64,000 bases of DNA, from NCBI GenBank assembly GCA_022483015.1, contig JAKVOB010000001.1, positions 1,450,902-1,514,901 on the forward strand, given 5' to 3'. The position numbers and the translations under genes were made by a program. Below are positions 43,231 to 52,242 of this stretch, piece after piece (the stretch's first letter is position 1; each line of letters opens with the position of its first letter). Origin of the DNA: Atopobiaceae bacterium. GTDB taxonomy: Bacteria; Actinomycetota; Coriobacteriia; Coriobacteriales; Atopobiaceae. The notes under the pieces are model-generated. The model ran no database searches. It had not been told where the DNA came from and was given only the letters and a program-made list of their open reading frames with translations.

Positions 43231-43830
43231 TTATCGTTCCGGTGCGTCCGTCTCGGCGCCCAGGGCGTCCATCTCACGTACCAGGCGCGCGATGGGAAGG
43301 CCCACCACGTTGTAGTAGTCACCGTCGATCTTGCGGACCAGGAGGCGGCCTGCCCCCTGGATACCATAGGCGCCGGCCTTGTCGGCTGGCTCGCCCGTCC
43401 GCACATAACCGGCGATGAGGTCGTCGTCGAGGTCATAGAACGCGACCTCTGTGGTCTCCACGAAGTCGCGCTCGCGTGTGTCGGCGGAGCGTGCGGGATC
43501 GGCCGTGCGGAGCAGGCAGACCCCGGTCGAGACCTCGTGGGTACGGCCGGACAGGGCCCTCAGCATGGCCTGCGCCTCGGCTCCGTCGGCCGGCTTTCCC
43601 AGTGAACGACCGTCGAGCTCGACGGTGGTGTCGGCTGCGATGACGAGCTCGCCAGGTGTGGCCTGGGACGCGACGGCATGGGCCTTGGCGCAGGCGAGCC
43701 TGTCGACGAGCTGCTTGGGCGTCTCTCCCGTGCGCGGGGTCTCGTCGATGTCCGCAGGGATGACGCGTGCGTCGTAGCCTGCCTCGAAGAGGAGCTCGAT
43801 GCGACGAGGCGATGAGGAGGCGAGGATCAT
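43231..43830 (-). CDS. Maf-like nucleoside triphosphate pyrophosphatase
   Basis: The 199-residue protein begins MILASSSPRRIELLFEAG, the Maf signature, and has PADIDETPRTGETPKQLV, IAADTTVELDGRSLGKP and GAYGIQGAGRLLVRKIDGDYYNVVGLP. Maf proteins hydrolyse non-canonical nucleotides such as m5UTP or dTTP/UTP. ATG 43830 overlaps the stop of the DJ-1 gene as ATGA, so translation is coupled. Confidence 0.92.
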   Translation of the reverse strand: MILASSSPRRIELLFEAGYDARVIPADIDETPRTGETPKQLVDRLACAKAHAVASQATPGELVIAADTTVELDGRSLGKPADGAEAQAMLRALSGRTHEVSTGVCLLRTADPARSADTRERDFVETTEVAFYDLDDDLIAGYVRTGEPADKAGAYGIQGAGRLLVRKIDGDYYNVVGLPIARLVREMDALGAETDAPER

Positions 43831-44390
43831 CGGCCCTGCTCCGGTCCGAGGGCGAGCCCGGCGCGGACCTTGTCCACCGCGCTGGCGCCGCCGATGGCAC
43901 GCACGATCTCGAGCGAGAAGGGCAGGGCCCACCCCATGCCCGAGGCCGTGATGAGGTTACCGTCCACGTAGACGCCCTCCTCAGCGGGGCGCACGCCTGC
44001 AGGGAAGTCCTTGTCGCAGCAGGGGAAGCACGTCGCCCTGCGGCCTTCGAGAAGCCCGAGCTCGGCCAGGATCGAGGGCGCAGCACAGATCGCCGCGACA
44101 TGCCCGTGGTCCATGAATCGGGCGAGAAGGTCACAGACGCGCTGCTGTGCGCGGAGGTTGGGCGTGCCGGGGATGCCACCGGGGCACACGACCCAGTCGC
44201 AGGCGTCGAAGTCGTAGTCGTCAATGAGCACGTCGGCCACCACGGGCACCTGCTGGGAGCTCGTGACCGTGAGGCTCCTCATGCACGAGACGTCGGCGAC
44301 GTCCACGCCGGCCCGCCTCAGCACGTCGGTCACCGTGAGGGCCTCGATCGTCTCGAAGCCGTCTGCCAACAGAACCGCTGCCTTGGTCAT
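43827..44390 (-). CDS. DJ-1/PfpI family protein
   Basis: The 187-residue protein has KAAVLLADGFETIEALTVTDVLRR, DWVVCPGGIPGTPNL and the reactive Cys elbow VAAICAAPSILAELG. This is the DJ-1/YajL/ThiJ type, acting as a glyoxalase, deglycase or protease-like stress protein. ATG 44390 is preferred over ATG 44399 because AAAGG lies nine bases before the former and abuts the latter. Its end overlaps maf. Confidence 0.9.
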   Translation of the reverse strand: MTKAAVLLADGFETIEALTVTDVLRRAGVDVADVSCMRSLTVTSSQQVPVVADVLIDDYDFDACDWVVCPGGIPGTPNLRAQQRVCDLLARFMDHGHVAAICAAPSILAELGLLEGRRATCFPCCDKDFPAGVRPAEEGVYVDGNLITASGMGWALPFSLEIVRAIGGASAVDKVRAGLALGPEQGR

Positions 44391-44438
44391 GATGACCATC
44401 CTTTCACATAGGTGACGCCGGTGCATGAAGCCATTGGG

Positions 44439-45755
44439 TCAGTGCTGGGCCCTCGCGAGGATCGTGACGCACTCCACGTGGAAGGTCTGGGGGAAGAGGT
44501 CCACCGGGGTGAGAGAGACGGGCTCGAAGGTGCCTGCCTCGCGGAAGCGTGCGAGGTCGCGCGCGAGCGTTGCCGGGTCGCACGAGACATAGGCGATGGC
44601 GCGTGCGCCTGTTGCCGAGAGCTGCTCCACCACATGGGGCGCCAGGCCGGCACGGGGCGGGTCGACCACGATGACGTCGGCATCCTCGTCAGGGAACTCG
44701 CGGTCGGCGTCGCCGCCCACGGCATCGACGTTGTCGAGACCCGAGGACTCGAGGTTACGTCTCAGGTCGCGGACCGCAGGGCCATAGCTCTCGACGGCGG
44801 CCACGTACGAGCAGCGTCGTGCCAAGGGTAGCGTGAAGGTGCCCGCTCCTGAGTAGAGGTCCATCGCGACGTCGTCATCGGCGGGTGCCAGCCCCTCGAG
44901 CACGAGCTCGACGAGCCTCTCGGCACCCTTCGTGTTGACCTGGAAGAACGATGGGGCCGAGAGGCGCATGTCCTCGCCGAGGACGCGCTCGTGCCAGGAG
45001 CCGGTGCCGGAGAGGCGCTCGACGCCGGCGATGCGGCGGGCCTTCTCGGGCCCTCGCGTCATGACCCGTACGACGGAGGTCGCCTTCACGGGTGCGAGGA
45101 CGCGCGACGCCTGCCCGCGCGGGAATGCGCCGGAGGGGCCCCAGAGGGCGACCTCGACGTCACCGGTGGCATCCGAGGCCCGGATCCCCACGCGGTCGAG
45201 GGCGAGGTCGTGGCTCCCCGCCAGATAGGCGAGGGACCCCGAGACGGACTTGACCAGCTTGGAGTGGCTGTGCGAGAGGAGCGGGCAGGTCGTGACCTTG
45301 ACGATGGAGTCGCTCGCGGCCGCATGCATGCCGACGAGGGCCCTACCGCCGCGGCGTTGGAAGGCGAGCTCCACCTTGTTGCGGTAGCCCCAGGCAGGTC
45401 CGGGGTCCTCGATGGGGCGCAGGACCTGGTCGACGAGCTCCTGCGGCAGGTGCCCGGTCCTCGTGAGGGCGTCCTCGACGTTGGCCTGCTTGGCCGCGAG
45501 CTGTGCGGGGCGCGCGAGGGATGCCCACGGGCAGCCGCCACAGACCGCGGAGAGTGGGCATGCGCTGGTGACACGGTCGGGGGACGGCTGCACGACGGAG
45601 TCCACCCGTGCGCGCGAGAAGCTCTTCCCGTCGCTCGTGATGGTGGCGTCGACGACGTCCCCTGCCAAGCCGCCCGAGACGAAGACGGTCTTGCCCCCGT
45701 CGGTATGGGCGATGGCATCGCAGCCATAGGTCATGCGTTCGCAGGTGAGCCTCAC
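44439..45755 (-). CDS. rlmD: 23S rRNA (uracil-C5)-methyltransferase, RlmD/RumA family
   Basis: The 438-residue enzyme has a TRAM-like N-terminus, Cys residues CPLSAVCGGCPW for the 4Fe-4S cluster, the SAM fold (MDLYSGAGTFTLPLARR), VVDPPRAGL and the catalytic Cys motif VSCDPATLARDL, ending with FPQTFHVECV. It methylates uridine in 23S rRNA using S-adenosylmethionine; tRNA cannot be fully ruled out. It starts at GTG 45755, overlapping the ppk stop by one base (TAGTG), so it is coupled to ppk. Confidence 0.88.
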   Translation of the reverse strand: MRLTCERMTYGCDAIAHTDGGKTVFVSGGLAGDVVDATITSDGKSFSRARVDSVVQPSPDRVTSACPLSAVCGGCPWASLARPAQLAAKQANVEDALTRTGHLPQELVDQVLRPIEDPGPAWGYRNKVELAFQRRGGRALVGMHAAASDSIVKVTTCPLLSHSHSKLVKSVSGSLAYLAGSHDLALDRVGIRASDATGDVEVALWGPSGAFPRGQASRVLAPVKATSVVRVMTRGPEKARRIAGVERLSGTGSWHERVLGEDMRLSAPSFFQVNTKGAERLVELVLEGLAPADDDVAMDLYSGAGTFTLPLARRCSYVAAVESYGPAVRDLRRNLESSGLDNVDAVGGDADREFPDEDADVIVVDPPRAGLAPHVVEQLSATGARAIAYVSCDPATLARDLARFREAGTFEPVSLTPVDLFPQTFHVECVTILARAQH

Positions 45756-48691
45756 TATTCCTGGCCCTCGTGATCGTCATGCCTCTTGGCCTTGCCGAAG
45801 AGGAGGGTCTTGAAGCCGAGCCCGATGAGGGCGAACGCGGTATAGAAGCGTCCGTGCTGGCGCTTGACGAGCGTGGGGGCAGGTTCGGGCTGAGGTGCGG
45901 TCGCCTGGCCATTCGCGTCGTCCTTGGCCGGTGCTGACTCTATGACATGGGCCTCGACTGGTGTGGCAGCTACGTCGGCAGGTGTTGCAGGGCTCTCGGC
46001 TCCTTCTGCCTCGGGCGCCGTCGGCATGGGCCCTGCCTCTGGCACGGACTCAGTCTCGGCCTCGGCCGCGGCTGAGTCCATGTGCTCCGACGTGGGGGAC
46101 GCCTCTGAGCCGGATGTCGCCACGGACTCGAGCGGCTGCTCGGATATGGCCTCGACCTCGGGCTCAGGGATCGGCTCAGTCCCGTCGTCTCTCGCGGGCT
46201 CTGATGCGACCTCGGCCGCTGGCTCGGGTGCGGCTCCCTCGTCTGTCGTGGGCTCGGGTCGCGGTTCCGGCCTGGCAACCGTGGCCTCCGCGCATGCATG
46301 GTCGCCCATGACGTCGGTCGCGACGGCCCGTGCGATCTTCTCGGATGCGAGGGTCACGAGCTCGGGGAACGAGAAGGGCGTCTTCATGGCGCGGAGCTCC
46401 TCGGCGACCTGCGGCTCGAGGGAGGCCATCGTCTGGCCGAGCGGTACCAGACGGCTCTCGGGGTCGTCGTCGGCGAGCATCGCCCTGCGGTAGGCGAGCG
46501 CGATGAGCGTCTGCTGGCTGTTGACGTGCGCCACGCCCTCAGGGGCCGGGATGGGCTCCCAGGTGCCCTCGGGGGTGAGCCTCCGTGCCTTGACGTTGTC
46601 AAGTACCTGCAGGTTCATGTACTGGATGACCATGTCGCGGCAGACGGGGTCGAGCACGGGGTAGCAGATCTCGACGCGGCGCTCGGTGTTGCGCGTCATC
46701 ATGTCTGCGCTCGAGAGGTAGACCACGTCGGTGTCCGCGCCGAAGGCGTAGACGCGCGAGTGCTCGAGGAGCCGCCCCACGATCTGGTGCACGATGAGGC
46801 CGTCGGTCTTTCCGGGGACGCCTGCCCTTATGCAGCAGATGCCTCGGATGATCATGATGACCGTCACGCCGGCCTCGCAGGCCTCCGAGATCTTGTCGAT
46901 GACGTCGCGGTCGGTGAGCGAGTTGAGCTTCATGAAGACCTTGGCGGGCTCTCCGGAGCGCGCGCGGCCGATCTCGCGGTCGAGGCCCCGCATGATGAGG
47001 GGCTTGAGGCCGATGGGTGCCACGCCGAGGAACTTGTAGGTGCCGGCGAGGTTGCCGATGGAGAGGTTCCGGAAGAAGGAGTTGCCGTCCTCGCCGATGC
47101 CCTCGTGCGCCGTGAGCAGCATGAAGTCAGAGTAGAGGCGGGCGGTCTTCTCGTTGAAGTTGCCCGTCCCGAGGCAGGTGATGCGGCGGATCTTGCCATC
47201 GGCGTGATAGGTGATCTGGCAGATCTTGGAGTGGCACTTGAACCCCTCCGAGCCATAGATCACCGTGCAGCCGGCGTTCTCGAGGCGCTCTGCCCACTCG
47301 ATGTTGTTCTCCTCGTCGAAGCGGGCGCGCAGCTCCATGAGGACGGTGACGTCCTTGCCGTTCTCGGCGGCGGCGATGAGGCTCTCGCAGAGGCGTGACT
47401 GCTTGGCCACGCGGTACAGGGTGATCTTGACCGAGATGCACTCGTCGTCGGTCGAGGCCTCGTGGAGGAGGTTCAGCAGCGGGTTCATGCTCTCGTACGG
47501 GTAGAAGAGCAGGACGTCATGGTCGAGCACCTGGTCGCGCACGGGCTTGGAGGCATCGACCATGGGGGACTGCTGGGGCTCGAACGGCTCCTCGACGAGC
47601 GTCGACCGCCGGGCCGTGGGGATCTTGGGCTCGAGCCCGAAGACGTAGCCGAGGTCCATGGGGAAGTCCTGGCTCGTCACGCGCTCCGGTGCGAGCTCGA
47701 GCTCGTCGAGGATGAAGTCGCGTAGGGCGGGGTCAAGCTCGCCTTCCATCTCGAGGCGGACCGGCTGCAGGCGCTGGCGGCGCTTGAGGACCTTCTTCAT
47801 GTGCTGGCGGTAGTCCTCCTCCTCCTCGACGCCCTCGCCGTCCGGGTCGATGTCGGCATTGCGGGTGACGCGGATGACGGCCGAGCTCGTGGGCTCGTAC
47901 TGTCCGAAGAGCGTGCCGAGGCGCGCGATGATGATGTCCTCGATGAGGGTGTAGCGGTAGTGCTCCTCGGTGGAGGGGAGCTCGACCACGCGCGGCAGGG
48001 TAGGTGGCACCTCGACCATGCCGAGGACGCCTGACTCCTCTGGGCCGTCGAGCGAGGCCATCACGTAGAGCAGGCCGTTCCTCAGGTTGGGGAACGGGTG
48101 GCGCGGGTCGACGACCATGGGCGAGATGATGGGGGAGAGGGACGACTCGATCCAGGTGTCGATGGTGGCCTTGTCGGCCTCGGTGGCCTCTGCGGGATAG
48201 ACGTGCTCGAGGCCTGCGTCCGCGAGCTCGCCCTCGATGCCGTGGAAGGCCTTCGACTGGCGCTCGATGAGGTCGGGGAGCATCTCGAAGAGGACGGCAA
48301 GCTGCTCGGAGGGCGTCTCGTTGGACTTGTTGTCGGCGGGCTGGTGCTTGAGGGTCGCCAGGTCCGAGAGGCCGCCCACGCGGATCATGAACCACTCGTC
48401 GAGGTTCGACGAGAAGATCGAGCAGAACTTGAGGCGCTCGAAGAGCGGCACCGTGGGGTCATAGGCCTCGTCGAGGACGCGGTTGTCGAACCTGAGCCAG
48501 CTCACCTCGCGGTTCTGGGTGTAGCTGAAGTCGTACTGCTCGCTCTCGTCGCGGTTGTCCGCGAAGCGGGCCGCCTTCTTGGCAAGGCTCGTGGCCGTCT
48601 GCTCGTACTCGGCCGCGACGCGGTCGTAGGCCTCGAGGGTCTCGTCGTCCAGGACCTTCGTGCGGGCCTTCTTGTCCTTCTTCTTGGCCAT
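45755..48691 (-). CDS. ppk: Polyphosphate kinase 1 with long acidic C-terminal tail
   Basis: The 978-residue enzyme makes polyphosphate from ATP. After a Lys-rich start it has NREVSWLRFDNRVLDEA, YPYESMNPLLNLLHEAS, the autophosphorylated His region GFKCHSKICQITYH, ITCLGTGNFNEKTARLYSD and IVGRLLEHSRVYAFG with the second His. The catalytic core ends near residue 795. A 183-residue extension follows, rich in Pro, Glu and Ala, and ends in a hydrophobic/basic segment (YTAFALIGLGFKTLLFGKAKR). PPK1 normally ends near residue 700. ATG 48691 has AGGAG upstream. It heads the run ppk-rlmD-DJ-1-maf-P1-HAD. Confidence 0.92.
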   Translation of the reverse strand: MAKKKDKKARTKVLDDETLEAYDRVAAEYEQTATSLAKKAARFADNRDESEQYDFSYTQNREVSWLRFDNRVLDEAYDPTVPLFERLKFCSIFSSNLDEWFMIRVGGLSDLATLKHQPADNKSNETPSEQLAVLFEMLPDLIERQSKAFHGIEGELADAGLEHVYPAEATEADKATIDTWIESSLSPIISPMVVDPRHPFPNLRNGLLYVMASLDGPEESGVLGMVEVPPTLPRVVELPSTEEHYRYTLIEDIIIARLGTLFGQYEPTSSAVIRVTRNADIDPDGEGVEEEEDYRQHMKKVLKRRQRLQPVRLEMEGELDPALRDFILDELELAPERVTSQDFPMDLGYVFGLEPKIPTARRSTLVEEPFEPQQSPMVDASKPVRDQVLDHDVLLFYPYESMNPLLNLLHEASTDDECISVKITLYRVAKQSRLCESLIAAAENGKDVTVLMELRARFDEENNIEWAERLENAGCTVIYGSEGFKCHSKICQITYHADGKIRRITCLGTGNFNEKTARLYSDFMLLTAHEGIGEDGNSFFRNLSIGNLAGTYKFLGVAPIGLKPLIMRGLDREIGRARSGEPAKVFMKLNSLTDRDVIDKISEACEAGVTVIMIIRGICCIRAGVPGKTDGLIVHQIVGRLLEHSRVYAFGADTDVVYLSSADMMTRNTERRVEICYPVLDPVCRDMVIQYMNLQVLDNVKARRLTPEGTWEPIPAPEGVAHVNSQQTLIALAYRRAMLADDDPESRLVPLGQTMASLEPQVAEELRAMKTPFSFPELVTLASEKIARAVATDVMGDHACAEATVARPEPRPEPTTDEGAAPEPAAEVASEPARDDGTEPIPEPEVEAISEQPLESVATSGSEASPTSEHMDSAAAEAETESVPEAGPMPTAPEAEGAESPATPADVAATPVEAHVIESAPAKDDANGQATAPQPEPAPTLVKRQHGRFYTAFALIGLGFKTLLFGKAKRHDDHEGQE

Positions 48692-48866
48692 GCCAGGGTC
48701 TCCTCTCGAAATGTATCAGCGCCTATTCTACCGTCTTGCACCTCGCCGAAGGGCCTCCGTGGGCATTCCCTGACATTTCTTGATGCGCCGCGTGTCCTTG
48801 CGACGCATGCATGGGCAGGGCCTTCCTGCTAGGGTTCTTGAGGTACGCCTCTGAGAGGAGAAGGCC

Positions 48867-50114
48867 ATGGCACGTCATACGGGGCTGCACGTCCCGAGCG
48901 AGATAAGCCCGCTGCGCAAGGTCTGCCTGCATCGGCCTGGCGAGGAGCTGCTGAACCTGCCGCCCGACGACCTGTCGGCCCTCCTGTTCGATGACATCCC
49001 CTTCCTCGAGGTCGCCCAGCAGGAGCACGACGCGTTTGCCGACATCCTCCGTGGCGAGGGGGTCGAGGTGGTCTACCTCGAGGACCTCGTGGCACAGGTC
49101 TTCGACGCGGTCCCTGGAACGAGGGAGCGCTTCCTCGACGAGTACCTCGACGAGTGCGGCCTCAAGGGCTCAGAGATGCTCGAGGCCGCCCGTGAGCGGC
49201 TCGAGGACATCCAAGACAACCGTGCCTTCGTCTGCAAGACCATGGCCGGCCTCACCAAGGGCGAGGTCGACCTTCCTCTCTCGGCGACCTCGACGCTCGC
49301 CGCGCTCGTGGGCGACATGGGCAGCGAGTCAGACCTCCTCGTCCCCCCGATGCCCAACCTCTACTTCACGCGCGACCCCTTCGCCGTCGTCGGCGCCGGG
49401 GTGACGCTCAACCACATGTACTCGCGGACGCGCCGTCGCGAGACGCTCTACGGGAAGTACGTCTTCACCTATCACCCCGACTACAAGGGGGTGCCGCTCT
49501 GGTTCAGGCGCGAGTCGGCGTTCCATCTCGAGGGTGGTGACGTCCTGAACCTCAACGAGCACACCCTTGCCGTGGGCATCTCGCAGCGCACGGAGCCTGC
49601 CGCCATCGACATCCTCGCGCAGAACCTCTTCTGGGGCCAGGTGCCGTCCCCCATAGACACCATCTATGCCTTCAAGATCCCGTCCTCGCGTGCCTTCATG
49701 CACCTCGACACCGTGTTCACGCAGATAGACGTCGACAAGTTCACCATCCATCCCGGAATCATGGGTGGACTGCAGGTGTTCCGCCTGAGGCGTGGGGCCC
49801 ACCATGGCGAGGTCGAGATCGAGGAGCTGTTCGACCGTCTCCAGAACGTGCTGGCGACGGCCCTCGGCCTCGACTCGGTCAGGCTCATCCGGTGCGGCGG
49901 ACGCGACCCGATCGCCGCGGCACGCGAGCAGTGGAACGACGGTTCCAACACGTTGGCCGTCTCACCTGGTACCATATGCGTCTATCAGAGGAACTCCGTC
50001 ACGAACGACATCCTCGACCATGAGGGGATGCACCTGCTCGTGGTGCCGTCCTCGGAGCTCTCGCGCGGCCGAGGCGGCCCTCGCTGCATGAGCATGCCCC
50101 TCTGGCGTGACTAG
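48867..50114 (+). CDS. arcA: Arginine deiminase
   Basis: The 415-residue enzyme converts arginine to citrulline and ammonia. It has MPNLYFTRDPFAVVG, FHLEGGDVLNL, FMHLDTVFTQID and the catalytic Cys motif SRGRGGPRCMSMPL. ATG 48867 follows GAGGAGAAGG. It is the first gene of the arginine deiminase pathway here and is followed by arcB; carbamate kinase (arcC) and the arginine/ornithine antiporter (arcD) are not in the window. It is divergent from ppk across 175 bases. Confidence 0.95.
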   Translation: MARHTGLHVPSEISPLRKVCLHRPGEELLNLPPDDLSALLFDDIPFLEVAQQEHDAFADILRGEGVEVVYLEDLVAQVFDAVPGTRERFLDEYLDECGLKGSEMLEAARERLEDIQDNRAFVCKTMAGLTKGEVDLPLSATSTLAALVGDMGSESDLLVPPMPNLYFTRDPFAVVGAGVTLNHMYSRTRRRETLYGKYVFTYHPDYKGVPLWFRRESAFHLEGGDVLNLNEHTLAVGISQRTEPAAIDILAQNLFWGQVPSPIDTIYAFKIPSSRAFMHLDTVFTQIDVDKFTIHPGIMGGLQVFRLRRGAHHGEVEIEELFDRLQNVLATALGLDSVRLIRCGGRDPIAAAREQWNDGSNTLAVSPGTICVYQRNSVTNDILDHEGMHLLVVPSSELSRGRGGPRCMSMPLWRD

Positions 50115-50146
50115 CCCTGCACGCACCTCTCCAGAAAGGAACCCCC

Positions 50147-51187
50147 ATGACCCCGGACCTCAACGGTCGCAGCTTCCTCAAGCTCCTCGACTACACCCCT
50201 GACGAGATTCGCTACCTGATCGACCTTGCCGCCGAGCTCAAGCGCAAGAAGCATGCCCACGAGGCCACGCGCTTCCTCGAGGGAAGGAACGTCGTGCTCC
50301 TCTTCGAGAAGACGTCCACGCGCACGAGGTGCTCCTTCGAGGTCGGCGCCATGGACCTTGGGATGGGCGTGACCTATCTCGAGCCGGGGTGCTCCCAGAT
50401 GGGCAAGAAGGAGTCCATCGCCGACACCGCACGCGTGCTCGGGCGCATGTACGACGGTATCGAGTATCGCGGGTTCGCGCAGGCGAACGTCGAATGCCTC
50501 GCCGAGATGAGCGGCGTGCCGGTCTGGAACGGCCTCACGACCGAGTTCCACCCCACGCAGATGCTCGCCGACATGCTCACGGTGCGCGAGCACTTCGGCA
50601 GCCTTGCGGGACACAGGCTCACGTTCATGGGTGACGCCGGCAACAACGTGGGCAACTCGCTCATGGTGGTCTGCGCGAAGCTCGGCATCGACTTCTGCGC
50701 GTGTGGCCCCGAGGAGCAGATGCCTGCCCCCGCGCTCGTGGCGACCTGCCGCGAGGTCGCTGCGCAGTCGGGTTCAAGCATCACGCTGACCTCCGACGTG
50801 GCCGCCGGCGTCGCTGGCTCTGACGTCATCTACACCGACATCTGGGTCTCGATGGGCGAGGACGAGTCGGTCTGGCCCGAGCGCATCAAGCTGCTCGAGC
50901 CCTATCGCGTGACCGACGAGGTGATGGATGCCGCTGCCACCGATGCGGTCTTCCTCCACTGCCTGCCGAGCTACCACGACACGAACACCCAGGTGGGAAA
51001 GCATATCGCCGAAGCCTATGGCATCAAGGAGATGGAGGTCACCGACCACGTCTTCGAGTCGGGACGCTCCCTCGTGTTCGACGAGGCCGAGAACCGCATG
51101 CACACCATCAAGGCCGTCATGTACGCGACGCTCGGGCATCCCGTGTCCGATCTTGGCGACGCCTGGGTGGGTGCAGCTCAGGCCTAG
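50147..51187 (+). CDS. arcB: Ornithine carbamoyltransferase, catabolic type
   Basis: The 346-residue enzyme has the carbamoyl-phosphate motif FEKTSTRTRCSFEV, HPTQMLADMLT, the ornithine-binding DVIYTDIWVSMGE and HCLPSYHD. Downstream of arcA it should run in the catabolic direction, phosphorolysing citrulline to ornithine and carbamoyl phosphate. ATG 50147 follows AAAGGA, 32 bases after the arcA stop. Confidence 0.94.
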   Translation: MTPDLNGRSFLKLLDYTPDEIRYLIDLAAELKRKKHAHEATRFLEGRNVVLLFEKTSTRTRCSFEVGAMDLGMGVTYLEPGCSQMGKKESIADTARVLGRMYDGIEYRGFAQANVECLAEMSGVPVWNGLTTEFHPTQMLADMLTVREHFGSLAGHRLTFMGDAGNNVGNSLMVVCAKLGIDFCACGPEEQMPAPALVATCREVAAQSGSSITLTSDVAAGVAGSDVIYTDIWVSMGEDESVWPERIKLLEPYRVTDEVMDAAATDAVFLHCLPSYHDTNTQVGKHIAEAYGIKEMEVTDHVFESGRSLVFDEAENRMHTIKAVMYATLGHPVSDLGDAWVGAAQA

Positions 51188-51202
51188 GGGGTCTTTGGCG
51201 AG

Positions 51203-52219
51203 ATGACGTCAATCGCGGTCGCATCGTGGGTCGTCTTCGGCATCCTTGCCACGTGGTTCGTGCTCTCGTTCGCTCATGAGCGCAGGCTCTATGCAAATGC
51301 GATCCTGCTCGGCGGGACGCTCCTCGTGCTGCTCGTGTGCCTGCTCCTCACATTCGACTCCTCACCTGCCAGGACGGTCGTCCTACTGCTCGTGGCATTC
51401 GGGATGCCGCTGTTCCTCGTGGTCTTCTCGGTCGTCTTCGTGGTCGACGGCATCACGACGGTCAGGCGTGAGGGAGCCTCGCTCTCGAGCATGGTCGGCT
51501 TCCTCTTCGTCGTGGGGATGTGGGGCGCCTTCGCGGTCGCGCTGTGGCTCCTCTTCGGCTCCTGGGGGGCGGGACGTCTGGGCACGTTCGTGGCGGCTGT
51601 GGGGGCACTCCTGCTCTGCGCCTGTGCCTACGTCCTCTTCACGTTCTTCTCGCTCGTCATCTATTCGTGGTTCTATCGGCTGCTGCCCCGCCGCAAGGAC
51701 TATGACTACATCGTGGTGCTGGGGGCAGGCCTCATGCCTGACGGCACGCCGACGCCGCTCTTGGCCGACCGCCTCGCGCGTGCTCTCGACGTGTGGGAGG
51801 GCTGCGGGCGCAGACCCTCGTTCGTGACGAGCGGTGGCAAGGGGTCCGACGAGGCCATGAGCGAGGCGGCCTCGATGGCTGTCTGGCTCGAGCAGAGGGG
51901 GGTGGGCGTCGACGAGGTCATCCTCGAGGACCGGTCGACGACCACGCTCGAGAACATGCGCTTCTCGAAGGAGGTCATGGACGCGCGTGGCCCCGAGTAC
52001 TCATGCGTCTTCGTGACCAACGACTTCCATGTCTTCAGGGCAGCGACCTGCGCCCGCATGGTCGGCCTCAAGGCCGAGGGCGTCGGCTGTCGTACGGCCG
52101 CGTGGTTCTGGCCGAGCGCGTTCGTACGGGAGTACGTGGCCATCATGAGGCGTCACCTCGTGCTGCCCGTCGTGCTGCTCGTCCTCTGGGCCCTTCTCCT
52201 CATGGCGGCGCTGGGCTAG
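51203..52219 (+). CDS. YdcF/SanA-like (DUF218) membrane protein
   Basis: The 338-residue protein has about five N-terminal helices (residues 5-160), a DUF218 domain opening YDYIVVLGAGLMPDGTPTPLLADRL, then FVTSGGKGSDEAMSEAASM and FVTNDFHVFRA, and a final hydrophobic helix. YdcF-type proteins are linked to envelope maintenance and have a Rossmann-like fold of unknown reaction. It begins 15 bases after arcB and is probably read through with it. It converges with trpS. Confidence 0.85.
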   Translation: MTSIAVASWVVFGILATWFVLSFAHERRLYANAILLGGTLLVLLVCLLLTFDSSPARTVVLLLVAFGMPLFLVVFSVVFVVDGITTVRREGASLSSMVGFLFVVGMWGAFAVALWLLFGSWGAGRLGTFVAAVGALLLCACAYVLFTFFSLVIYSWFYRLLPRRKDYDYIVVLGAGLMPDGTPTPLLADRLARALDVWEGCGRRPSFVTSGGKGSDEAMSEAASMAVWLEQRGVGVDEVILEDRSTTTLENMRFSKEVMDARGPEYSCVFVTNDFHVFRAATCARMVGLKAEGVGCRTAAWFWPSAFVREYVAIMRRHLVLPVVLLVLWALLLMAALG

Positions 52220-52242
52220 CCGGCAGGTCGACCGCTCCCTTG

